A stretch of 64,000 bases of DNA, taken from contig CM025856.1 of assembly GCA_003952965.2 (NCBI GenBank), positions 8,641,439-8,705,438 of the forward strand. Reading direction: 5' to 3'. Below are positions 10,480 to 22,195 of this stretch, in pieces; positions within the stretch are counted from its first letter, which is position 1; the number at the start of each line of letters is the position of its first letter. The stretch is from Morella rubra. Taxonomy: Eukaryota > Streptophyta > Magnoliopsida > Fagales > Myricaceae. Made by a program: the position numbers and the translations under genes. The notes beneath the pieces are model-generated. The model was given only the letters and a program-made list of their open reading frames with translations, did no database searches and was not told where the DNA came from.

Positions 10480-11731
10480 TGTTAGCCCATGGTTGCTCCT
10501 TGAGCTATCTAACTCGATTTCGATGATAACAAATGACAAAATGCTTTGGAGTATTTTTAGGATATGTGGTTGTCAATCCACTATTCAATCGAGAGTACTA
10601 ATTGTATTTATATATCTCTCTTATTCATTATGCTCTAGATTTGATTTAAACACAATGGCTTGCACCTAAACTATAATATTTTTCATTGTAGGAGTTTTCA
10701 TGTTAAAATGGAAAGGATTGCATATCAAAAATCACTGAAAAACTCTATCTGCCAAGATGGTGTCGACACATAGCACAGAACCCAGAATGCCATTTTGATG
10801 GTGTCGACACATGGAAGCACAGTGTCGACACATATGAAGATGGTGTTAACACATGTGAAGGAAGTGTTGACACATGCCATAGGCACCTGCGAGTCAGTTT
10901 TAGACTTGATGAAAGTGTCGACACATAGCATATGTGTCGACACATGTTGCGGGAAACAGTTTTAAAAAGATGCTCAGCACGCGAATCAAGACGTTATGGC
11001 ACTTAGGGCACCTCTCCAACATTCCAAAAAGGCCCTTGGACCCCCCAAGACTGAAGACCTATAAAGGAACCTTATGGAGAGAGAAAAGAGATCTTTTGCA
11101 CACCTTTTGCCTCTCTACATCATCAATTTGACCAGCTCTAAAAAGTGAGAGAAAAGTGAAAAAGACAAGGGTTGCACATTTTCCAAGAGATCTGCTACAG
11201 TATTGTTGCCATCATCATCAGATCTTGTCTTGTAGCCATTTATTGAGCATTTGTTTTGCTGATTTCTTTGAGAGCTATTGTTTATTCATTCCTATCATTA
11301 AACTTTGAAAACCTTTTGAGTGTGGATACACTTGGGCCTACCGTGAGGATAGAAGAAATCTCATAGGCTTTGAGATTTGTGAGGAGTTGAAGAGTGAGCT
11401 CGGGAAAACTCTTGTAACGGTTACTTAGCACCCAAAAGCTAAGTTGTAGACACTATTGGATTATAGTGGAGAAGCCTAAGGAAGGCAATAGCCTTGGAGG
11501 TGGATGTAGGCAAGTCTTGGCCAAACCACTTAAAATTGCGTGTTATCTCTCTTCCTACTCTCTTACTTTATTGCTATCATTTATTGTTCTTCATATTAAT
11601 AGCATTTAGTATTTCAGATCTGTATTTTTATTTGTAAATAAGTATATTTTTAGATTTGCGTTTTTATTGAAAAAGGGCTAAGTTTTGATAAACCCAATTC
11701 ACCCCTTCTTGGGTTGATATTTGGACTCACA
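10480..11731 (+). repeat. 5' LTR of the left Sirevirus
   Basis: Runs from TGTTAGCCCATGGTTGCTCC to GGTTGATATTTGGACTCACA, with TG...CA ends. The likely TATA box is CTATAAAGG near 11049. Upstream of it is an array of short palindromes (10755-10945). The same LTR is found at 18775-20017 and, reversed, at 32650-33911 and 24314-25554. Confidence 0.92.
10755..10945 (+). promoter_or_regulatory. U3 array of TGTCGACA palindromes (left 5' LTR)
   Basis: About seven copies of a GTGTCGACACAT-type site, some degenerate (GTGTTAACACAT, GTGTTGACACAT), lie 20-50 bp apart. The core TGTCGACA is its own reverse complement. The array ends about 100 bp upstream of the presumed TATA box. Position and repetition suggest binding sites for a dimeric transcription factor; that is inference. 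Repeated palindromic motifs have been reported in Sirevirus LTRs, but I cannot confirm this exact core. Confidence 0.65.
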
Positions 11732-11749
11732 ATTGTATCAGAGCTGAGG
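11732..11749 (+). other. Primer binding site of the left Sirevirus
   Basis: ATTGTATCAGAGCTGAGG directly follows the LTR end ACTCACA. It resembles the complement of the 3' end of initiator tRNA-Met (TGGTATCAGAGC), the usual Copia primer. The spacing from the LTR fits. Confidence 0.85.
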
Positions 11750-11766
11750 TTTAATTGTCTTTACTA

Positions 11767-12660
11767 ATGACTACTCTTGTTAGCTCTTCGTTGTTGAAGG
11801 TCAATCCACTAACCTTCCTCCTTTGTTCAATGGAACGTGCTACAACTATTGGAAAGCAAGGATGAAAATCTATATTCAAGCCGTGGACTATGATCTTTGG
11901 AAAATTATCATGAACGGCCCTAGACTTCCTAAGGATGATGCTGTTTACATAAAGCAAAAAAGATTGGGATGAAGCTGATCATAAGCTTATGTCTTTAAAT
12001 GCTAAAGCTATGAATGTTTTATATTGTGCTCTTGATGCTAACGAATTTAACCGTGTTTCTAGTTGTGAATCTGCTAAGGAAATATGGGAAAAATTATTAG
12101 TTACTCATGAAGGTACTAATCAGGTTAAGGAGAACAAGATTAGTATGCTTGTGCATAGCTATGAATTGTTTAAGATGAAATATGATGAATCTATCTCTAC
12201 ATGTTTACTCGCTTTACTGATATTATCAATGAATTGAAATCTCTTGGTAAAGTTATACTAATGTAAAATGGTGAGAAAAATTCTCAGGTGTCTTCCTAAG
12301 GCTTGGGAACCTAAAGTTACAGCTATTCAGGAAGCCAAGGACTTAACAAAATTATCTCTTGATGAACTTATGGGATCTCTCATGACCCACGAGATGAACC
12401 AAGTGAAAGGAGACGAGATTGATGGAAAAGGCAAAAGAGGAATTGCTTTGAAAGCCTTTTACTCTAGTAGTGAAGAATCTTCTGATGATGATGAGATGAC
12501 CTTGTTTACAAAGAAATTTAAGAAGTTCTTTAGAAAGAAGCAAGGTGACAAGAGGTACCCAAAGAAGAACAACTTCAAGGTGATAGCAGCAAAAAGAATG
12601 AGACCATTTGCTTTGATGTAAAAAGCCTGTCATATTAAATCTGAATGCCCCAACATAAAA
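11767..12660 (+). pseudogene. gag region of the left Sirevirus (fossil)
   Basis: Opens MTTLVSSSL; then come PLFNGTCYNYWKARMKIYIQ, a block around EIWEKLLVTHEGTNQVKENK, and KAWEPKVTAIQEAKDLTKLS with DELMGSLMTHEMNQ, all characteristic of Sirevirus/Copia gag. A CCHC zinc-knuckle region lies near 12625-12660. An acidic stretch and ANLCLMAKDSEDEV follow at 12710-12800. The frame is broken. Gag normally forms the particle and binds element RNA. Confidence 0.85.
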
Positions 12661-13439
12661 CCGCACAAGAAGTCAAGAGACTTCAAGAATAGGAAGAAAG
12701 CTTCTTAGCTGCATGGGGAGAATCAGACGAGAGTGAAAGCGAAAGTGAAGAAGAGGAAGTTGCAAACCTTTGTTTGATGGCAAAGGATAGCGAGGATGAG
12801 GTACAATCTTCACTACTCAATGTTTTTTTCATTTGATGAATTACAAGATGCATTTGATGAACAATATCTTGAACTGAAAAGAATTGTTTCAAAATATAGT
12901 TCTTTAAAAAGAATTTTGAAAATGTTACAAAAGAGAACGATACTTTGAAAAGTCAAGTGTTTACTCTTAGAGATGATCTTGCAAGGATCAAGGAAGAAAA
13001 TGAAACACCTTTGCAAAACAAAACAAGTCTTTTGATTGTTGAAAGTGATTCTTTAAAATCAAAAGTTGAAACTCTTACAATGATCTTGCAAAGTTCACTC
13101 AAGGAAGAAAACCTTGATATTCTTCTTGGTTCTCAAAAGGTGTTGTTTCAACAAAAGTGGCATTGGATATGATTCCTTTAATGATAAAAAAAATCTTATT
13201 CTTATATGATCAAAAATCATCTACTCATATAGATTGTGCAACTTTTGTGGTAAATCTGGACATATCTCACACACTTGTCCAACTAGAAAGAAAGCTTCTA
13301 GTGGTATTAAATTTGTTTGGATTCCAAAGGACAAGGTGAAGGAAACCGTTTCTAACACCAAAGGACCCAAAATGATTTGGGTACCAAAAATCAAGAAGTG
13401 ATTCTTTTTTGCAGGAGTGCTTGAAGACAATCGAAGTCA

Positions 13440-14600
13440 AGGAACATTGGGTTCTTGATAGCGGATGCTCCAAGCACATGACAGGGATAAGAGTTGGTTC
13501 AAATCTCTTAGCCCAAAAGAAAAAGGATCAGTTACTTTTGGTGATAATGGTAAAGGAAGGATTCTTGGTATTGGAAATGTTGGTATGACTCCTAATCCTA
13601 CTATTGAACATGTTCTATTTGTTGATGGTTTGAAGCATAATTTGTTAAGCATCAGTCAATTATGTGATAAGGGAAACCGAGTCATATTTGAATCATCAAT
13701 ATGCATTGTTGAAAACATTGAAACAAGAAAGTCTTGTTTGTCGGACATCGACAAGAAAATGTGTATGTTGTTCACTTAGAGAATATTTCTTTTGAAAATG
13801 TAAAATGCTTTTATCTCTAAGTGACAAAGATAGTTGGTTGTGGCATAGAAGACTTGCTCATGCAAGCATGGACCTTATTTCAAAACTAGCCAAAAAGGAC
13901 CTTGTTTTGGGTTTGCCTAACCTTGTTTATGAAAAGATAAAATTTGTGCTGCTTGTCAAAAAGGCAAACAAACTAGAACATCTTTTAAACCCAAAAATAT
14001 TGTGTCCACTTCTAGACCACTTCAACTTCTACACATGGACTTGTTTGGTCCAACCCGAACGTCAAGCTTGGGTGGCAAACGATATGGCTTTGTTGTGGTT
14101 GATGATTACAGTAGATTTACATGGGTTCTTTTCTTAGCTTATAAGGATGAGGTTTTGATGCATTTGAAAAACTGTGCAAGAGATTCAAAATGAAAAAGTT
14201 TTTTGTTATTTCTAGCATAAGGAGTGACCATGGAAAAGAATTTGAAAACTCCTCATTTGCAAAATTTTGTGGTGATTTTGGTATAAACCATAACTTCTCT
14301 GCTCCTAGACTCCTCAACAAAATGGGGTTGTTGAGAGGAAGAATAGACTCTTGAAGAAATGGCGAGGACCATGCTTTGTGAAAATAACTTGCCAGACTAT
14401 TTTTGGGCAGAAGCTATTAACACTAGCTGTTATGTCATGAATCAATGTATGATAAGCCAATTCTTAAGAAAACTCTATATGAGCTATGGAAAAATAGAAA
14501 ACCCAACATTGGTATTTTCATGTGTTTGGTTGCAAGTGTTTCATTCTCAACAACAACAAAGACAACTTGGGTAAGTTTGATGCGAAAGCTGATGAAGGTA
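13440..14600 (+). pseudogene. Protease and integrase region of the left Sirevirus (fossil)
   Basis: The aspartic protease signature VLDSGCSKHMTG lies at about 13448-13485. GAG-pre-integrase sequence (WLWHRRLAHASMDLI) is at about 13838-13885, and the integrase core (GKRYGFVVVDDYSRFTWVLF) at about 14075-14140. The gag-PR-INT-RT-RH order is the Copia order. The region is broken. Confidence 0.85.
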
Positions 14601-15039
14601 TATTTCTTGGTTATTCTATTTCTAGTAAAGCTTATCGTGTTTTTAATAAGAGAACTTTAGTTGTTGAGGAATCTATTCATGTGGTATTTGATGAATCTAA
14701 CATTTCTATGAAAAGAGATGACAATAATGTTGTAGATCTTGAAAAAGAAAGTGAGAAACCTGCTACAAGTAAAGTGAAAGAAGTTTCTCATCCACAAGAC
14801 AAGATGACAAGATCTTGAAGAAGAAGAAATGCCTCAAAGCAACAACGATCTACCAAAGGCTTGGAAGTTTGTCAGAAATCATCCTATTGATCAAGTCATT
14901 GGTAATGTTGAGAAAGGTGTAAGAACTCGATCCTTTATAATCAAGCTAATAATTTTGCCTTACTTTCTCAAATTGAGCCAAAGAATATTTCTGAGGCAAA
15001 AGATGATGAAAGTTGGATCCATGCCATGGAGGATGAATT

Positions 15040-16250
15040 AAAACAGTTTGAGAAAAATCAGGTATGACATCTAGTTCCTAGACCCAAAGATCATCCAGTT
15101 ATTGGTACTAAATAGGTTTTTCAAAACAAAATGGATGAATCTGGGGTTGTAGTAAGGAACAAGGCAAGGTTGGTAGCCCAAGGTTATAATCAAGAAGAGA
15201 GAATTGATTTTGATGAAACCTTCACATTTGTTGCTCGTTTAGAATCTATTTGCATGTTGCTTGCCTTTGCATGTTTAAAGATTTCAAATTATTTCAAATG
15301 GATGTGAAATGTGCTTTTCTTAACGGTTATCTTTCTGAGGAAGTGTATGTAGAACAACCTCCTAGATTTGAAGATGAAAAGCTACCACACTATGTGTTCA
15401 AGCATAAAAAAGCAGTATATGGCTTAAAGCAAACACCTCGGACATCATTAAGCAAAATCATGGGGGCTTCTTCATTAACCAAGCAAAGTACACAAGAGAC
15501 CTACTCAAAAGATTTGGGATGGACAACTCAAAACTGATGAGTACACCAATGAGTCCATCAACCAAAATGGAAAAGATGAAAAAGGTAAAGACATTGACCA
15601 AACGAGGTATCGAGGTATGATTGGCTCTTTACTTTACCTTACTGCGAGTAGACCTGATATCATGTTTAGTGTGTGTGTGTGTGTGCGAGATTTTAGTCTT
15701 GCCCTAAGGAGTCTCACCTCCTTGCGGTTAAGAGGATATTTCGTTACCTTGTTGGCACACAAGATCTTGGTCTTGTTTTATCCAAAAGTGTTGAATTTAA
15801 TTTGCAAGGATACTCGGATGTTGATTATGCTGGTTGCAAAATTGATAGAAAAAATACTAGTGGTGCGTGTCAGTTTCTTGGCCCATCTCTAGGTTTTTGT
15901 AAGAAACAAAATTCTGTGGCTTTATCAACCACAGAGGCCGAGTATATTGTTGTTGGTAACTGTTGCACACAAATATTGTGGATGAAACAACAACTGAAGA
16001 TTTTAATCTTCATTTTTCTCATCCCATTAAGTGTGATAACACGAGTGCCATAAATCTTTCTAAAAACTCATTCAGCACTCTAGGACTAAACATATTGAGA
16101 TCAAACATCATTTTCTTGTGATCATGCTCAAAAAGGTGACATTATACTTGAGTTTGTAAGCACAGATCTTCAACTTGCTGATATATTCACGAAACCTCTT
16201 AATGAGGATCGTTTCTGCTTCATTCAAGAGATCGGTATGCGTTTCCCCTC
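15040..16250 (+). pseudogene. Reverse transcriptase and RNase H region, left Sirevirus (fossil)
   Basis: Reverse transcriptase motifs include KARLVAQGYNQEE (about 15170-15200), FQMDVKCAFLNGYLSEEVYV (about 15294-15350) and AVYGLKQTPR. Then come YRGMIGSLLYLTASRPDIMF (15610-15668) and RNase H sequence YSDVDYAGCKIDRKNTSGAC (about 15810-15870) with STTEAEYI. A short GT run lies at 15668-15685. The mirror arm shows the same overall structure. The region is broken. Confidence 0.88.
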
Positions 16251-16384
16251 CGAATGATTTTTAATATGAACTGCTTATTGTATCATTCGTGTGTTGTTGG
16301 ATGATTTTTGAGGTGATTATATGTTTTCATTTTAATTGGATTGCATCATACATTTTCTATTGAAAACATGTCATTTTACACATT

Positions 16385-16612
16385 TGCATGTCATGTGTCA
16401 GCACTTGAAATCTCAAGTGTCGACACTTCTAGACTTGATTTTTTCTGAAATCTGTATGTTTCGACATATTTAACCATGTGTCGACACACTGTGTGTTCCT
16501 GGAGAAGACTGTTGAGTAAGTGTTGACACATGTTTTCATATGTGTCGACACATAAGTCCTTTGCATATGCAATGTGTCGACACATGTTCATATGTGTCGA
16601 CACATGTTTCGA
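16385..16612 (+). promoter_or_regulatory. Internal array of TGTCGACA palindromes ahead of the 3' ORF
   Basis: About eight copies of the same GTGTCGACACAT-type site as in the LTR lie between the end of RNase H and the start of the extra 3' ORF at 16809. Spacing is irregular (18-50 bp). It could drive or regulate a separate 3' transcript, or it could be a copied piece of LTR. I see no strong TATA box between it and 16809. Confidence 0.6.
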
Positions 16613-16808
16613 ATGGATAGTTTTTAAAAATCATTCATTTGCATTCATTAACTTCTCTTCATTTTCAAAAGCACTCGTGCCCTAAAACCTCACCACCTCA
16701 CTCCATTGCCACCGACCTCCCTCTTTTGTGCCCTAACTTCCATCAAATCATATCTCCTCCACCATTAAATCCTCTCCCTCTCCTCCACAGAAAACCTGGC
16801 CTTCAAAG

Positions 16809-18290
16809 ATGTCTAGTGGAAGGAAGAGAGTTTTTGACCATGGGGAATCTCAAGGCCGAGGCAGAGAATTCAAAGAGATAGGGATTTGTCTCCCATCAGA
16901 GGGTCTTCCATTTCCCTCCAATTCACCAATAGAGATTTCAGAGTGATTTCATAAAAAGGTAATCTCTGGCCGTTGGGTTATGTTGCCGTGGTTTACGGAG
17001 AATGGGTTTGATTTTCAGAGTTATTTGATGCTCAGGGATGGTCAATTTTATCAGTTTAAGTGTGATTCATTTTCCCTATTTGGTGAAGCAGTCATATGCT
17101 AATTTTCATTTTGATATGTCTGAGACTGCATCGGATTTGTGAAAGGGAAAAGAGTTGGATTTATCTGTGAATGGGCTTAATGTGTGCCCTTTCCCCAATT
17201 CTGGGTGAAATTCTTTGAGTCTTATACATGGGCTGGATGTCTAATGTAGAGCCATTGAGATTCTCAGGGTTGTTTGGATAACCCTGAATTGACTGAGATT
17301 GAGAAGCCCATAGCTAGTGATTAAATGTGCATAGAAGATTATTACATCATGGTTGTTTGTAACATTATCCTTCCTAGGACGGGAAAATTTGAATATGTTA
17401 CTTTTCTGGATTTATTTGTGATGTACTGCCTGATTACGAGGCACCAAATGAATCTTGGCACCTCTCCTGAATCATATGAAGGCAGCTTATGAGAAGAAGA
17501 GGCAATTTGCCTTATGGGATGCTTTTTACTCAGATTTTTTATTTGCATGATGTTGAGACTAATGGTGAAGAAATAGGAGAAACCAAAGGTCTCCAGAGAA
17601 TATAATCAAAAAATTTGAGTGTTATGGGATTTGTTCAGAATGAAGATGATGTGGGTGAAGAAGGCAGTGGCAACTCCTTAGAAAATTCAAGAAGAAGAAG
17701 CTGAGGAAGAAGAAGCTGAAGAAGAAGATCCAAAAGAAGTGGAACAGTGGCTGAGGACAGACCAGAGCGTGATTTCCAGTTACAGCCTCTCCACGTACTC
17801 CACAGATCAATTTCTTCAGGATTTCATGCTAAGGCTTGCCCTTTGGAAGCCTTTTCAGATCTCAAAGATCAGTTGTTTTCCATTAGGATTTATGGATTGG
17901 ACTCGAGGAGATCAAATCTCTTCTCGAGTCTCTGCTGAGTTCATTATTGATTCGTGAAGCTCATCTAACTCGCACCCAATGCAACAATAACTTGACTGGT
18001 GGAAGACATTCAGAAGGCAGACAAATGAGTTAAAGAAATCTCAGATATCATGACTACCACTATCACCCAGGCTACTATGACTATCTCTCATCATGTCAAT
18101 GTCTTCTTCAGACCCGGATTGATATATTTCCCTACATGGTCAATTGGCTCCACTGGTTCAGTACTTCGTGGACAAAGTTTATGCAGGAGTATTTGTCCCA
18201 GCAGCGCCCTTGCTTAGCCATTCCTTTACCTTACCCTTACCTTCCCTCTCTTTTTGATGATGCCAAAGGGGGAGAAGTATATGTACTTTT
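16809..18290 (+). pseudogene. Extra 3' ORF region of the left Sirevirus (fossil)
   Basis: Starts MSSGRKRVFDHGESQGRGRE. It continues with WVMLPWFTENGFDFQSYL, IILPRTGKFEYVTFLDLFVM and LITRHQMNLG, then a lysine/glutamate-rich segment (about 17680-17745) of coiled-coil character. Sireviruses often carry an additional, sometimes called envelope-like, ORF after pol; this fits by position, but I do not recognise its family with certainty. The reading frame is broken. A purine run AAAGGGGGAGAAG at 18265-18277 lies at its end and resembles the additional polypurine tract known in this lineage. Confidence 0.6.
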
Positions 18291-18761
18291 GTCGTACTCT
18301 TTTTCGTAGAGAAAACATTCCATTACATTTTCATATATCTTTGTAATTGTTTGACTTGATTGATATATGATACTTGTTTTGGATGAGTTTATGTTAATTC
18401 TTTCTATCCTTACTTAACTCTGAAAATTATCTTATTTGATATAATATTCTCTCATTTGCAAAGCTTCGTCATTGACTACGAGGTAGTATTCCTAAACTCT
18501 AAACTCTTATTTATTTAAAGAATATTGAAGTGTTTGTGATCTGAGATCATATTATGGAGTTTGAGAAGTTTGGAGGATGATATAGAAGTGTTTCTAACAG
18601 TTTAAAATTTTTGGAAACCTCTAAATACAAAGGAGACTCTTGCAAAATTTTCTAAAAATCCAAAGCTTTTGCAACAAACTATTTTGAAAAACCTCCGCTT
18701 GTTCTCAGGGGGAGCTTTTTGTTTTCATTGCAAAGATCTTTAAAAAGGAATTTGTCATCAT

Positions 18762-18774
18762 AAAAAGGGGAGAT
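18762..18774 (+). other. Polypurine tract of the left Sirevirus
   Basis: AAAAAGGGGAGAT immediately precedes the 3' LTR start TGTTAGCCCAAGG, the usual place for the plus-strand primer tract. Confidence 0.85.
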
Positions 18775-20017
18775 TGTTAGCCCAAGGTTGCTCTTTGAGC
18801 TATCTAACTCGATTTTGATGATAACAAATGACAAAATGCTTTGGAGTATTTTTAGATATGTGGTTGTCAATCCACTATTCAATCGAGAGTACTAAATTGT
18901 ATTTATATCTCTCTTTTAATTCATTATGCCCTATATTTGATTTAAACACCATGGCTTATGCCTAAACTATGATATTTTTCATTGTAGGAGTTTTTGTTGA
19001 AATGGAATGGATTGCATATCAAAAAGCACTGAAAAACTCTATCTGCCAAGATGGTGTCGACACATAGCACAAAAGTTAGAATGTCATTTTGATGGTGTCG
19101 ACACATGGGAAGCACAGAGTCGACACATGGTGAAGGAAGTGTCGACACATGCCACAGGCACCTGCGAGTCAATTCCAAACTTGATGAAGGTGTCGACACA
19201 TAGGCATGTGTCGACACATGTTGCGGGAACACTTTTTAAAAAGATACTCAGCACGCGAATCAAGACGTTATGGCACTTAGGGCACCTCTCCAACATTCCA
19301 AAAAGGCCCTTAGGACCCCCCAAAACTGAAGACCTATAAAGGAACCTTATGGAGAGAGAAAAAAGATCTTTTGCACACCTTTTGCCTCTCTACATCATCA
19401 ATCTTGACCTAGCCTCCAAAAAGTGAGAGAAAAGCGCAAAAGATAAGGGTTGCACGTTTTCCAATAGATCTGCTACAATATTTTTGCCACCATCATCAGA
19501 TCTTATCTTGTAGCTATTTATTGAGCTTTGTTTTACTGATCTAGCTTTGAGAGCTATTGTTTATTCATTCCTATCATTAAACTTTGAAAACCTTTTGAGT
19601 GTGAGATACACTTAGGCTTACTCGTGAGGAAAGAAGAAATCTAAAAGGCTTTGAGATTTGTGTATGAGTTGAAGAGTGAGCTCGGAAAAACTCTTGTAAC
19701 GGTCACTTAGCACCCGGAAGCTAAGTTGTAGACACTATTGGATTATAGTAGAGAAGCCTAAGGAAGGCAATAGCCTTGGGATGGACGTAGGCAAGTCTTG
19801 GTCGAATTACCTAAAAATCGCGGTGTTATCTCTCTTCTTACTCTCTTACTTTATTGCTATCATTTATTGTTCTTCATATTAAATAGCATTTAGTATTCAG
19901 ATTGCATTTTTATTTGTAGAATAATTGTATTTTCCAAATCTGTGTTTTTTATTGAAAAATGGCTAAGTTTTTATAAACCCAATTCACCCCACTCTTGGGT
20001 TGATATTTGGAATCATA
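18775..20017 (+). repeat. 3' LTR of the left Sirevirus
   Basis: Begins TGTTAGCCCAAGGTTG and ends TTGATATTTGGAATCATA, followed by the target duplication GGATA. It carries a TGTCGACA array at about 19050-19225. It differs from the 5' LTR at many sites, and the mirror LTR at 24314-25554 shares its distinctive right end. Confidence 0.92.
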
Positions 20018-20022
20018 GGATA

Positions 20023-22136
20023 AAAACAAAGTAATAGGCAAGTTGGAGTATTATGATCTTAGGTTAGATGAGTTATTAGGCTTGAAATTATAAGTAAGAT
20101 AGACTAGTTTGAAAAAAACTATCATCCCTGCACATGCTTGAGGCATAAATCAGGTTTAGCACTGAAACTGGATTCCAGTTTTGTCTAGACAAAATCCAAC
20201 TTTAACAAGCTCCACTTTTTGCTCCAAGTCACAATTCCAAGAACTTTTTAGTGTAAGGTGAGTTGTGACTCGATTGCTTTCTTGTAGTTCGTTATGATGT
20301 GGAATGTGAAACATTATTCAGAATTTCCTATGCTTTTTAAAAGTCCAATGTGAATAGGCAGTCCAAGACTCTAGAGCTTTTTGGCAAATTTTTTCTAGTA
20401 TGACCTAGTAATCTTTGTTCCAACCATTAAATTAAGTATGAATTTAGATCAATCGCTAATCAACAAAATCACAGTATCATTAACATGATAGTTCATTCAA
20501 ATTGTTGTAGAATCAGTTTAGTGTTTCACTAGTTAAAGTTATGAATTGTTTCATGTCTTTGTTGGCCAATTGATTTGTTATCAATAGGCTATCAATTTTG
20601 GAAGTGTAGACACAATCAAAATCAATTAAGGGTTTTGACTAAACGGCCACTTAAAAATCATTTATGCTTAACTATTCTTTAAAAGAATTTGCCTTTATTT
20701 TTCTCACACAGAATAAAATAGTTAGATGATAAACAAAGCACACAACAACTTGCTTGTGGGAAGAACCAATAAAACTAAAGCACTAAAGGATTTTTTTTAG
20801 TATTAAGATAGAAAGATGTAAGTAAGATAACCTGGGTTGAAAAAACCATCATCCTAGCACATGCCCGAGGCACAAACCAAGTGAGGTTCTGAAACTGCAT
20901 CCCAGTTTTGCCTAGACAAAACCTAACTTCACCAAGTTGCACCGTTTGCTTCATGTCACGATTTCATGCTACTTTTAGTGTTGAGTTTACTTGTGACTCG
21001 ATTGATTTCTCATAGTTATGATGTAGGATGTGAAACATTATGCCAAAATTGGAGTTTTATGACACGAAGATAAAAATAAAGTAATAAGCAAGTTGGAGTT
21101 TTATGATTTTTGTTTTGCTACATGATTATCTATAGAACTTGATTTTTCTTACATGTTGAGCAGAAAAGTACGGCTATCTATAGGGGTTGATTAAGTGATT
21201 GTCTTTGGTTAGATGAGTTATGAGGCTTGAAATTATAAGTAAGATAGACTTTTTTGAAGGAAAAAAAAACTATCATCCCAGCACATACTTGAGGCACAAA
21301 TAAGGTGTAGCGTTGAAACTGGATTCCAGTTTTGTCTAGACAAAATCTAACTTTAACAAGCTACACTTTATGCTGCATGTCACGATTGCAAGCAATTTTT
21401 GGTGTAAGGCTTACTTGTGACTCTATTGCTTTATTCTAGTTAGTTATGATGTGAAATGTTAAACATTATGACGAAAACTCTATGGTTTCAAAAGTCCAAT
21501 GTGAATAGGCGATGTAAGACTCCAGAGCTTTTTTGCAAATTTTTTTAAGAAGTACGTAGTAATTTTTGTTCCATCTATGACATTAAGTAGGGGCTTATAT
21601 CTGCCGCTAATCAACAAATCGTAGTATCCTTAACATGATATATAGCTCATTCACATTGTTGTAGAAACAATTTAGTGTTTCACTAGTTGAAGTTATAAAT
21701 TGTTTCATGTCCCTGTCGGCTAGTTGATTTGCTATCGATAGGATGTCAATTGTGGAAGTGTAGACACAATCAAAATCAATTAAGGGTTTGGACTAAATGA
21801 CCACTTAAAAATCATTTATACTTAACTATTCTTCAAAAGAATTTTCCATTTTGTTTCTCAAAGAAAAGAAAATAGTTGACAAATAGTAAAGCACATATTT
21901 GGTTGGTTGTTGGAAGAACCGATAAAAGTAAAGCACTAATGGATTTCTATTTAATATTAGGTTTGAAAGATAAAAGTAAGATTGACTAGTTTTGAAAAAC
22001 CATCATCTCAGCACATGCCTGAGGCATAAACCACGTGCAGTTCTAAAACTGTATCCCAATTTTGTCTAGAGAAAACCTAACTTAAATAAGCTGCACTGTT
22101 TGCTTCACGTCATGATTGCAAGCAATTTTTTGTATA
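20023..22136 (+). repeat. Satellite-like array after the Sirevirus (left arm)
   Basis: The unit landmark occurs at 20094, 20822, 21239 and 21976. Spacings of 728 and 737 bp mark full units, and 417 bp marks a partial one. A module with ACATGTTGAGCAGAAAAG and TATAGGGGTT (about 21054-21200) matches 7800-7950. It continues the array at 7682-10474, which the Sirevirus split. Confidence 0.8.
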
Positions 22137-22195
22137 AGGTTTAGTTGTGACTCGATGGCTTTCTTGTAGTTAGTTATGAGTGAGATGTTAATCAT
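22137..22195. other. 59-bp spacer at the centre of the inverted repeat
   Basis: The left arm reads ...AGCAATTTTTTGTATA to 22136, and its complement TATACAAAAAATTGCT begins at 22196. The bases between belong to the satellite unit (TTGTGACTCGATGGCTTTCT) and do not pair with each other. The turn therefore lies inside a satellite unit and needs no extra sequence, as expected for a fold-back joining event. Confidence 0.9.

Larger units (their letters stand above)
10480..20017 (+). mobile_element. Sirevirus-type Copia element, full length, broken (left arm)
   Basis: Structure: 5' LTR 10480-11731, primer binding site 11732-11749, gag, protease, integrase, reverse transcriptase and RNase H (11767-16250), an extra 3' region (16380-18290), purine tract 18762-18774, 3' LTR 18775-20017. 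A perfect 5-bp duplication GGATA lies at 10475-10479 and 20018-20022, inside a satellite unit. The size of 9.5 kb, LTRs of 1.25 kb, gag-pol motifs and an additional 3' ORF point to the SIRE/Maximus lineage. The coding part is clearly broken in many places, and the two LTRs have drifted apart, so it is not recent. The mirror copy at 24314-33911 shares its ends and duplication. Confidence 0.93.
7368..22136. repeat. Left arm of a giant inverted repeat (about 14.8 kb)
   Basis: Every landmark here recurs in reverse complement and reverse order in 22196-37024: the LTR end at 7676, the TSD, the MITE at 8382-8605, the satellite units, and the complete Sirevirus with both LTRs and its GGATA duplication. 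Sampled satellite stretches are identical or nearly so between arms. The Sirevirus interior differs more, by scattered substitutions and small indels. The arm starts at the N gap, so its true end is unseen. Confidence 0.95.

Noticed and set aside
10725-10945. Cysteine- and valine-rich small ORFs in the Sirevirus LTR
   Set aside because: They are translations of the TGTCGACACAT array and change between LTR copies.
15668-15685. GT microsatellite as a separate regulatory feature
   Set aside because: It is a simple run inside Sirevirus coding sequence and is mirrored in the other arm.
16385-16612. Regular short repeats that could suggest a CRISPR array
   Set aside because: The repeat is only about 12 bp, spacing is irregular, the host is a plant, and the same sites occur in LTR U3 regions.
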